The notes below the pieces were generated by a model. It did no database searches. It was not told where the DNA came from and was given only the letters and a program-made list of their open reading frames with translations. From Roseiterribacter gracilis (GTDB lineage Bacteria > Pseudomonadota > Alphaproteobacteria > BOG-932 > Roseiterribacteraceae): a stretch of DNA of 64,000 bases. Where the stretch lies: positions 868,001-932,000 of the forward strand of contig BOPV01000001.1 of the NCBI GenBank assembly GCA_018332375.1. Direction: 5' to 3'. The translations under genes and the position numbers were made by a program. Below, piece after piece: positions 58,445 to 64,000 of this stretch; position 1 is the first letter of the stretch; every line of letters starts with the position of its first letter.

Positions 58445-59331
58445 AGCGACAGCGACGCCTGCGCCTGGCGCAGTTCCACGACAGCCTGTTCCGACAGGCC
58501 CGGCGTCAGATACAGGCTTTCGACGGTTTCCTCGGAACGTCCATTGAGTGTCGCCTGGCTTGAACGTCCGGCATGGAGCAAATGCTGGGTCAAATTGAGA
58601 TCGGCCGGCAATGGCGGTCCGTAGCTGCGTTCGCCGGAAAGACCGTCATACGACAAGGCATACCGCAGCTTGCGTGCGTTCAGCGCGTGCAGCCCGTCGA
58701 TCAGCGCATCGCGTGACAGGCTGTCGGCATAGCGCCGGTCGCGCCCAGTCGAGGTGCCGTGATACGGCGGATCGAGATAGATGAAATCGTTCGGCGTTGC
58801 ATCGTCGAGCGCGGCGAGCCAATCGCCCGAGCGTAATTCGGTACGGCCACGCAACAGCGAAGAAGCGCCCGTCAGCGCAGCGCGCATTTTGTCGGGACGC
58901 ATGCCGAGCCGACGTTTGTCGACCGATTGCGTGAACTGTCCGCGCGCGTTGAAGCGCACCGCGTTCTTCACGCACCGGCACAGCAAGTACAGCAGCTCGA
59001 CCGGATCCCCGTTCGCATTGAACCGTGCGCGTACGCGATTGAAATAGTCGGGGTCGTCTTCGCCCTGCCCGGCCCAGATCGCCTGATAGCGATCGGCAAC
59101 ATCGAACGGCCGCTCGATGATCTCGGCCCACAGCTGGGTCAGCGGCTCCAGCACGTCGCACAGCACGATGCGGCGCGGCGCCCGGTTGCGGGCCGCCCAA
59201 AGCGACATCGCGGCCGAACCGGCAAAGGGTTCGAACCAGGTGTCGATCGCATCAGGCACGAAGCCGCTGATGCGCGCCGCGAGGGCGCGTTTGCTGCCTT
59301 GGTAGGGAATCGGGTGTGGAAGCGTCGGCAT
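58441..59331 (-). CDS. Dam-type (D12 class) N6-adenine DNA methyltransferase
   Basis: 296-aa SAM-dependent methyltransferase. Order of motifs is alpha-class: PYQGSKRALAARI at about residues 8-20, motif I FEPFAGSAAMSL near 33-44, a target-recognition helical region with GRGQFTQSVDKRRLG-like segment, and motif IV FIYLDPPYHGTSTGRDRRY near 191-209. The DPPY tetrad means N6-adenine methylation. The ATG at 59331 is preferred; a longer reading would include tRNA-Thr. No restriction endonuclease gene is near, so it is an orphan. Sequence specificity cannot be read. Confidence 0.92.
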   Translation of the reverse strand: MPTLPHPIPYQGSKRALAARISGFVPDAIDTWFEPFAGSAAMSLWAARNRAPRRIVLCDVLEPLTQLWAEIIERPFDVADRYQAIWAGQGEDDPDYFNRVRARFNANGDPVELLYLLCRCVKNAVRFNARGQFTQSVDKRRLGMRPDKMRAALTGASSLLRGRTELRSGDWLAALDDATPNDFIYLDPPYHGTSTGRDRRYADSLSRDALIDGLHALNARKLRYALSYDGLSGERSYGPPLPADLNLTQHLLHAGRSSQATLNGRSEETVESLYLTPGLSEQAVVELRQAQASLSL

Positions 59332-59402
59332 CGTCACGCGAGGGCTACCAGGGCGGACCGATTCGGTGCGCGTGGTTTCCGGCGGATATGACGGAATCTC
59401 GC

Positions 59403-59477
59403 TGGTGCTGCCGGACAGGATTGAACTGTCGACCTCTCCATTACCAATGGAGTGCTCTACCACTGAGCTACGGCAGC
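59403..59477 (-). tRNA. tRNA-Thr (anticodon GGT)
   Basis: Minus strand: acceptor GCTGCCG/CGGCAGC, D arm GCTC-GAGC, anticodon stem CTCCA/TGGAG around loop TTGGTAA with anticodon GGT, T arm GACAG-TTCAATC-CTGTC. The discriminator A is followed by encoded CCA (59403-59405). Complete 75-nt cloverleaf. Its 3' end faces the methyltransferase gene. Confidence 0.97.
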
Positions 59478-59553
59478 GCGCGAAGAGGGCGTCGATATAC
59501 AGAGGCACCTCCCCCCTGACAAGTTTGGCGGGCGGCGCCTACAACGGGCCGCC

Positions 59554-59709
59554 ATGGCCAACTCCAAGCAGGATCCTGCCGCCCAGGAACGCGAACGCCG
59601 CCGCGCCGCGGCGCTGCGGGAGAATTTACGCCGCCGGAAACTGCAGCAACGGGCCCGAACCGAGCCGGATCCGCCGCCAGAATCGCCCGAAGACCCCCGG
59701 GAGCCTTGA
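59554..59709 (+). CDS. small conserved-looking basic protein, 51 aa
   Basis: ATG at 59554, TGA at 59707-59709. The product begins MANSKQDPAAQERERRRAAALRENLRRRKLQ-like: an Arg/Ala-rich helix with ALRENLRRRKLQQRAR followed by an acidic Pro-rich tail (EPDPPPESPEDPREP). Alphaproteobacteria often encode a short protein with an L-R-x-N-L-R-R-R-K-x-Q motif close to murA or dcd (recalled). Function unknown. It fills the tRNA-Thr to dcd gap on the dcd strand. Confidence 0.72.
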   Translation: MANSKQDPAAQERERRRAAALRENLRRRKLQQRARTEPDPPPESPEDPREP

Positions 59710-59769
59710 GCCGCTTGGATCCGGTCGTGTACGAGGGCCGGTCGCCCTCCGCAGGACCCGAGTCTCCCT

Positions 59770-60324
59770 ATGTCTTTGATGCCCGACAGCTGGATCCGTG
59801 AGATGGCGCAGACCAAGGGCATGATCGAGCCCTTCGTCGAGACCCAACGTCGCGAAGGCGTTATTTCCTATGGCCTGTCGAGCTACGGCTACGACGCCCG
59901 CGTCGCGCGTGAGTTCCGCATCTTCACCAACGTCGATAACGCGTTGGTCGACCCGAAGAAGTTCGACGACGCGTCGTTCGTCGCCCGCGAAGCTGACAGC
60001 TGCGTCATCCCGCCCAACAGTTTCGCGCTTGCGCGTACGGTCGAGTATTTCCGCGTCCCGCGCGACGTGCTGGTCATCTGCCTCGGCAAATCTACGTATG
60101 CACGCTGCGGGTTGATCGTGAACGTGACGCCGCTCGAACCCGAGTGGGAAGGTCACGTGACGTTGGAAATCTCCAACACCACGCCGCTGCCCGCTCGTGT
60201 CTATGCTGAGGAAGGCATCTGCCAGTTCCTGTTCCTGCAGGGAAAGGCCCCGCCCGAGACCAGCTACGCCGACCGCAAAGGCAAATATATGCGCCAGACC
60301 GGCGTCACCCTGCCCCGCCTGTAA
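59770..60324 (+). CDS. dcd: dCTP deaminase
   Basis: 184-aa trimeric enzyme converting dCTP to d[17 protein letters not shown] at about residues 37-50, the [40 protein letters not shown] core near 100-138 (here [20 protein letters not shown]) with the catalytic Glu in LEISN, and [19 protein letters not shown] at the end. Standard length; ATG at 59770. It is 12 nt upstream of dctA. Confidence 0.97.
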   Translation: MSLMPDSWIREMAQTKGMIEPFVETQRREGVISYGLSSYGYDARVAREFRIFTNVDNALVDPKKFDDASFVAREADSCVIPPNSFALARTVEYFRVPRDVLVICLGKSTYARCGLIVNVTPLEPEWEGHVTLEISNTTPLPARVYAEEGICQFLFLQGKAPPETSYADRKGKYMRQTGVTLPRL

Positions 60325-60336
60325 AGGACAAGCGCG

Positions 60337-61650
60337 ATGGAAACGATGGATCGTCAGACCGACGCGCCGGGCCGCCGCCCCTGGTGGAAGATCCTGTACG
60401 TGCAGGTGCTGATCGCGATCGTGCTCGGCGTGTTGGTCGGATATTTTTATCCCGACACCGGCAAAGCGCTGAAACCGCTGGGCGACGGCTTCATCAAGCT
60501 GATCAAGATGATGATCGCGCCGGTGATCTTCTGCACCGTCGTGCACGGCATCGCGTCGATGAGCGACCTCAAAAAGGTCGGCCGCGTCGGCCTCAAAGCG
60601 TTGCTCTATTTCGAAGCCGTTTCGACTCTGGCGCTCGGCATCGGCCTGCTGGTCGGTGAAATCGTGCAGCCGGGCGTCGGTTTCAACATCGATCCGTCCA
60701 AGCTCGATACCAAACAGGTCGCGACCTATGTGACCAAGGGCAAAGAAGAAAGCTTCATCAATCACCTGATGGACATCATCCCGAACACGTTCGTGGATGC
60801 GTTCGCCAAAGGTGATCTGCTGCAGATCTTGTTGATCGCCATCCTGACCGGTTTCGCCGTGTCGCAAATGGGTGCGATGGGCGAAAAGATCGCGCACGGC
60901 ATCGACGCTGCGGGCAAAGTCTTCTTCCGCATCATTTCGTACATCGTTCGAGTCGCGCCGATCGGCGCGTTCGGCGCGATGGGATTCACGGTCGGCGCCT
61001 TCGGTCTCGACTCGCTGCGCTATCTCGGCGTTCTGATCGCCACCTTCTATCTCAGCTCGCTGCTGTTCGTGATCGTGGTGCTGGGCGCGATCGCCTGGAT
61101 CCACAAATTCTCGATCTTCCGCTTCATCCTCTACATCAAGGACGAGCTGCTGATCGTGCTCGGCACGTCGTCGTCCGAGACGGTGCTGCCGCACATGATG
61201 GAGAAGATGCAGCGTCTGGGCGCGTCGAAGCCGGTCGTCGGCCTCGTCATTCCGACCGGCTACAGCTTCAATCTCGACGGCACCAACATCTACATGACGT
61301 TGGCGACGCTGTTTCTGGCGCAGGCCACCAACACGCCGCTGACGATCGGCCAGGAGCTGTTCATTCTGCTGATCGCGATGGTGACGTCGAAAGGCGCGTC
61401 GGGCGTTACCGGCGCCGGTTTCGTCACCTTGGCCGCGACCCTGACCGTCGTGCCGGATATTCCGATCACTTCGCTCGCCATTTTGGTCGGCATCGACAAG
61501 TTCATGAGCGAATGCCGCGCGCTGACCAATCTGATCGGAAACGGCGTCGCCACGATGGTGGTCGCCAAGTGGGAACGCGAGCTGGATCACGACCAGCTCG
61601 ACCGCGAACTCGCCAAGGGACCGCCGCCGGAATCGGCGCTGACAACCTGA
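60337..61650 (+). CDS. dctA: C4-dicarboxylate:cation symporter DctA
   Basis: 437-aa inner-membrane transporter for succinate, fumarate and malate of the DAACS family (8 transmembrane helices plus 2 re-entrant loops). The substrate loop [20 protein letters not shown] is near residues 269-288, the signature [24 protein letters not shown] near 306-329 and [11 protein letters not shown] near 360. It starts 12 nt after dcd, an odd partner; no dctBD sensor pair is visible in this window. Confidence 0.96.
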   Translation: METMDRQTDAPGRRPWWKILYVQVLIAIVLGVLVGYFYPDTGKALKPLGDGFIKLIKMMIAPVIFCTVVHGIASMSDLKKVGRVGLKALLYFEAVSTLALGIGLLVGEIVQPGVGFNIDPSKLDTKQVATYVTKGKEESFINHLMDIIPNTFVDAFAKGDLLQILLIAILTGFAVSQMGAMGEKIAHGIDAAGKVFFRIISYIVRVAPIGAFGAMGFTVGAFGLDSLRYLGVLIATFYLSSLLFVIVVLGAIAWIHKFSIFRFILYIKDELLIVLGTSSSETVLPHMMEKMQRLGASKPVVGLVIPTGYSFNLDGTNIYMTLATLFLAQATNTPLTIGQELFILLIAMVTSKGASGVTGAGFVTLAATLTVVPDIPITSLAILVGIDKFMSECRALTNLIGNGVATMVVAKWERELDHDQLDRELAKGPPPESALTT

Positions 61651-61678
61651 CCCGCCTTTCCACGGCCGCGATCGGCCA

Positions 61679-61755
61679 CCAGCGTGCCGGATTTGAAGTT
61701 CATCCATCTTTGGAAGCAGCACCGAGATGAACTGCAAATCCAATAGGCACGCTGG
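61679..61755. repeat. 77-bp imperfect inverted repeat (hairpin 1) between dctA and murA
   Basis: Outer arms CCAGCGTGCC (61679-61688) and GGCACGCTGG (61746-61755) pair perfectly. Inner arms 61689-61704 and 61726-61741 pair at 15 of 16 positions. A 4-nt AATA bulge (61742-61745) separates the right-hand arms and the loop is 21 nt. No T-run follows, so it is not a simple terminator. It could be a small mobile-element relic, a REP-like unit or an RNA structure. Confidence 0.8.
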
Positions 61756-61771
61756 AGACAATAGGTTGCTA

Positions 61772-61840
61772 GTGTTCTATTCGATGCCGAAGTTCGTTCG
61801 GACTCGCCACATGCACCTTCGAACTTCGACATCGGAACAC
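61772..61840. repeat. second imperfect inverted repeat (hairpin 2) just upstream of murA
   Basis: Arms CGATGCCGAAGTTCG (61782-61796) and CGAACTTCGACATCG (61820-61834) pair at 14 of 15 positions with a 23-nt loop; GTGTTC (61772-61777) and GAACAC (61835-61840) extend the stem beyond a 4-nt TATT bulge (61778-61781). TATT is the complement of the AATA bulge in hairpin 1, and the two bulges face each other. It ends 13 nt before the murA start, so it may affect murA expression. Confidence 0.75.
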
Positions 61841-61853
61841 CAGACCAACGGCC

Positions 61854-63113
61854 ATGGATAAAATTCGCATTCGCGGCGGGCGTCAGCTCGACGGTGTCAT
61901 TCGTATTTCGGGCGCCAAGAACGCAGCTTTGCCGCTGATGACGGCGGCGTTGCTGACGCCCGATCCGCTGGTGCTCACCAACGTGCCCGAGCTGGCCGAC
62001 ATCTCGACGATGGGCAAGCTGCTGGTCGAGCTCGGCGTCGGCTTCGAACGCATCGACGACAAAGTCACGCTGACCGCGCCGGACGGTGGCTCGACCACCG
62101 CCGACTACGATCTGGTGCGCAAGATGCGCGCCTCGGTGCTGGTGCTGGGCCCGCTGCTGGCGCGTCACGGCGTCGCCAAAGTCTCGTTGCCCGGCGGCTG
62201 CGCCATCGGTGCGCGACCGGTCGACCTGCATCTGTCGGCGCTCGAAGCGATGGGCGCCGAGATCAAACTCGATGGCGGCTATGTCTATGCCAGCGCGCCC
62301 AAGGGTCTGATCGGTACGCGCATCGTGTTTCCCAAAGTCTCGGTCGGCGCGACCGAGAATTTGCTGATGGCAGCCGCGCTTGCCAAAGGCACGACCGTGC
62401 TCGCCAACGCAGCGCGCGAACCCGAAATCACTGACCTCGCCGAATGCCTGGTCAAGATGGGCGCGCGGATCGAAGGCATCGGCAGTGACTCGCTGACCAT
62501 CACGGGCGTCGACGGTCTGCACGGCGCGACGCACGCCGTCGTGCCCGACCGGATCGAAACCGGCACCTATGCGATCGCGGCCGCGATCACCGGCGGCTCA
62601 GTCGAACTCAAAGGTGCGCGTCTCGATCATGTTCAGTCGCTGGCCCAGACCTTGGCCAAGGCGCGCGTCGACGTCACGCTGACGCCGGATGGGTTCCGCG
62701 TGGTTCGCCGCAACAACCGCATCCGCGGCGTCGACGTGATGACCGAGCCTTTCCCCGGCTTCCCGACCGATATGCAGGCGCAGATGATGAGCCTGATGAC
62801 CGTCGCCGAAGGGGCCGCGATGATCACGGAAACGATTTTCGAAAACCGTTTCATGCACGTGCCCGAACTGGCGCGCATGGGCGCCGACGTGACGGTGCAT
62901 CATTCCAGCGCGCTGGTGCGCGGCGTCGAAACCTTGCGCGGCGCGCAAGTGATGGCGACCGACCTGCGCGCGTCGGTATCGTTGGTGCTGGCCGGCCTTG
63001 CGGCCGAAGGCGAGACGGTCGTCAACCGCGTCTATCACCTCGATCGCGGCTACGAAAAACTGGAACAGAAGCTCGCCGCGTGCGGTGCTGACATCGAACG
63101 GGTCGCAGCATGA
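61854..63113 (+). CDS. murA: UDP-N-acetylglucosamine 1-carboxyvinyltransferase
   Basis: First committed step of peptidoglycan synthesis, adding enolpyruvate from PEP. The 419-aa enzyme begins [29 protein letters not shown] and carries the active-site Cys116 in [16 protein letters not shown], the fosfomycin target. ATEN-type segment [15 protein letters not shown] near 165-179 and [20 protein letters not shown] [16 protein letters not shown] near 299-314. Downstream DUF2948 and hisG follow the same strand; the last 4 nt overlap DUF2948 (ATGA). Confidence 0.97.
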   Translation: MDKIRIRGGRQLDGVIRISGAKNAALPLMTAALLTPDPLVLTNVPELADISTMGKLLVELGVGFERIDDKVTLTAPDGGSTTADYDLVRKMRASVLVLGPLLARHGVAKVSLPGGCAIGARPVDLHLSALEAMGAEIKLDGGYVYASAPKGLIGTRIVFPKVSVGATENLLMAAALAKGTTVLANAAREPEITDLAECLVKMGARIEGIGSDSLTITGVDGLHGATHAVVPDRIETGTYAIAAAITGGSVELKGARLDHVQSLAQTLAKARVDVTLTPDGFRVVRRNNRIRGVDVMTEPFPGFPTDMQAQMMSLMTVAEGAAMITETIFENRFMHVPELARMGADVTVHHSSALVRGVETLRGAQVMATDLRASVSLVLAGLAAEGETVVNRVYHLDRGYEKLEQKLAACGADIERVAA

Positions 63114-63541
63114 GTGATTTGAAGCTGCGCGCGCTCGACGCCGAAGATCTGGTCGTCATTTCGACGCAGCTGCAGGACGCGATCGCTGCGGTCGCCGACA
63201 TGCATTACGCACCGTCGGAATCGCGCTTCCTCGTCGTCTTCAACCGCTTCCGTTGGGAGATGCCCGACGACAGCGAGATTTTCGAACGCACCCACGCCGC
63301 GTTCGAAGTCCACAACGTGCAGCAAGTGCTGTTCCGCGGCTTTGCGCTCAGCGAGCGCGAACGCATGTTGGAATTGCTGCAAGTCGGCTTTGAAGACAAC
63401 GAGCTGATCCTGCTCTTTGCCGGCGACGCGGCGCTGCGCCTCAAGCTGAACAAGCTGGATGCGCGCCTGGTCGATTTCGGCGAGCCGTGGCCGACAACGC
63501 GTCGGCCGCGCCACGATCTCTTGTCGGACGAACTTCCGTGA
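63110..63541 (+). CDS. DUF2948 family protein
   Basis: 143-aa protein of the DUF2948 family, which in alphaproteobacteria usually lies between murA and hisG, as here. [28 protein letters not shown] at about residues 4-31, [11 protein letters not shown] near 43-53 and [35 protein letters not shown] C-terminus are the conserved blocks. Function unknown. Translationally coupled to murA by ATGA. Confidence 0.94.
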   Translation: MSDLKLRALDAEDLVVISTQLQDAIAAVADMHYAPSESRFLVVFNRFRWEMPDDSEIFERTHAAFEVHNVQQVLFRGFALSERERMLELLQVGFEDNELILLFAGDAALRLKLNKLDARLVDFGEPWPTTRRPRHDLLSDELP

Positions 63542-63570
63542 CACCTCCCCCAAATCTTGCAAGGGGGGAC

Positions 63571-64000
63571 TTGATCGTTCTGGCGGTCCCCAAAGGCCGC
63601 ATTCTGGACGAGCTGCGTCCGTTGCTGCGCGCAGTCGGGATCGAACCCGAAGCTGCGTTCGACGACGATGAATCGCGCCAACTGCGCTTCAAGACCAACC
63701 TGCCGTCGCTGGAAATCATCCGCGTGCGTTCGTTCGACGTCGCGACCTTCGTTGCCTTTGGCGCGGCGCAGCTGGGCGTTGCCGGAAACGATGTGCTGAT
63801 GGAATTCGACTACGGCGATCTCTACGCGCCGCTCGATCTCGGCATCGGCGCTTGCCGCTTGTCGGTGGCGGAGCCAAGCGACCTGTCGCAGTCCGACGAT
63901 CCGTCGCGTTGGAGCCATGTCCGCGTCGCGACCAAATATCCGAACATCACGCGCAAACATTTCGCCGCGCGCGGCGTCACCGCCGAATGCGTCAAGCTGA
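63571..64000 (+). CDS. hisG: ATP phosphoribosyltransferase (3' end cut by window edge)
   Basis: First enzyme of histidine biosynthesis. 143 codons are visible. The product begins [22 protein letters not shown] and continues with [16 protein letters not shown] and the ADP-ribosyl region [14 protein letters not shown]. The start is TTG at 63571, with AGGGGGGA 2-9 nt upstream and no better codon nearby. The product is typical of the HisG catalytic domain, which continues past the right edge. It follows DUF2948 by 29 nt. Confidence 0.94.
   Translation, partial: MIVLAVPKGRILDELRPLLRAVGIEPEAAFDDDESRQLRFKTNLPSLEIIRVRSFDVATFVAFGAAQLGVAGNDVLMEFDYGDLYAPLDLGIGACRLSVAEPSDLSQSDDPSRWSHVRVATKYPNITRKHFAARGVTAECVKL

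Noticed and set aside
58441..59331. Restriction-modification system built on the Dam-type enzyme
   Set aside because: No endonuclease, specificity subunit or related gene lies on either side.
50308..59477. Integrated genomic island ending at tRNA-Thr
   Set aside because: The gene content looks accessory and the tRNA is at the right place, but I found no integrase and no duplicated tRNA 3' end within the window, so no boundaries can be given.
59626..61761. 711-codon minus-strand open frame opposite dcd and dctA
   Set aside because: Same shadow-frame composition and no recognisable motifs, while the plus strand encodes two complete known enzymes.

Overview
The window is a dense, roughly 62-63% GC (estimated by eye) chromosomal segment of an alphaproteobacterium. 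The assignment rests on family content: NrdR, a MucR-type regulator, an LdtR-type MarR regulator, IHF-alpha next to a MerR-like gene, a CBP3-type cytochrome bc1 chaperone, the leucyl/arginyl-transferase Bpt, and the DUF882, DUF2852, DUF2948 and DUF3606 families. Genus cannot be read from the sequence; a free-living Rhodospirillales-like or related lineage is plausible. Both edges cut genes: glpX on the left and hisG on the right.

Layout. 1-3.0 kb: lipoprotein-hom-glpX (minus). 3.1-9.1 kb: class I PHA synthase, a DUF3606 protein, gamma-carbonic anhydrase/argC, rpsI-rplM, a CoA-binding protein/acetyltransferase pair, cutA. 9.2-13.5 kb: tRNA-Pro(GGG), merR-like, ihfA, fabH, plsX, rpmF, yceD, CBP3 chaperone. 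13.6-17 kb: bamE, the proton-pumping pyrophosphatase HppA, a FliL-like protein. 17-24 kb: one minus-strand run rpiB-glyA-nrdR-ribD-ribE-ribB/A-ribH-nusB-thiL covering serine/glycine, riboflavin and thiamine cofactor supply. 24-33 kb: mucR, ldtR, hemB, an alpha/beta hydrolase, a penicillin/AHL-acylase-like Ntn hydrolase, motAB, bpt, an IclR regulator. 33-43 kb: a tightly coupled minus-strand run rpoZ-rel-pdxJ-acpS-lepB-rnc-era-GST-recO-parC, most junctions being 4-nt stop/start overlaps. 43-50 kb: family 5 uracil-DNA glycosylase, acetyltransferase, smpB, dapA, lytic transglycosylase, a DUF882 peptidase and a YcbB-type L,D-transpeptidase.

The 50-59.5 kb stretch is the most accessory-looking part: enoyl-CoA hydratase, a TetR regulator with a clear 29-bp operator in front of a DUF2852 gene, an Asp/Glu-racemase-superfamily protein that lacks both catalytic cysteines, a FadR-type GntR regulator, a large TonB-dependent receptor, a secreted toroid-like protein of unknown function, and a lone Dam-type adenine methyltransferase beside tRNA-Thr(GGT). 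From 59.5 kb housekeeping resumes: a 51-aa conserved-looking small protein, dcd, dctA, murA, DUF2948, hisG. The 200-nt dctA-murA gap holds two striking adjacent inverted repeats.

No CRISPR array, insertion sequence, prophage gene, rRNA or intact restriction-modification system was seen, and no gene-free stretch exceeds 300 bases. The best candidates for undescribed biology are the GntR/TonB-receptor/secreted-protein locus, the cysteine-less racemase homologue, the TetR-DUF2852 module and the paired hairpins upstream of murA. I did not see an unmistakable new defence or mobile system.
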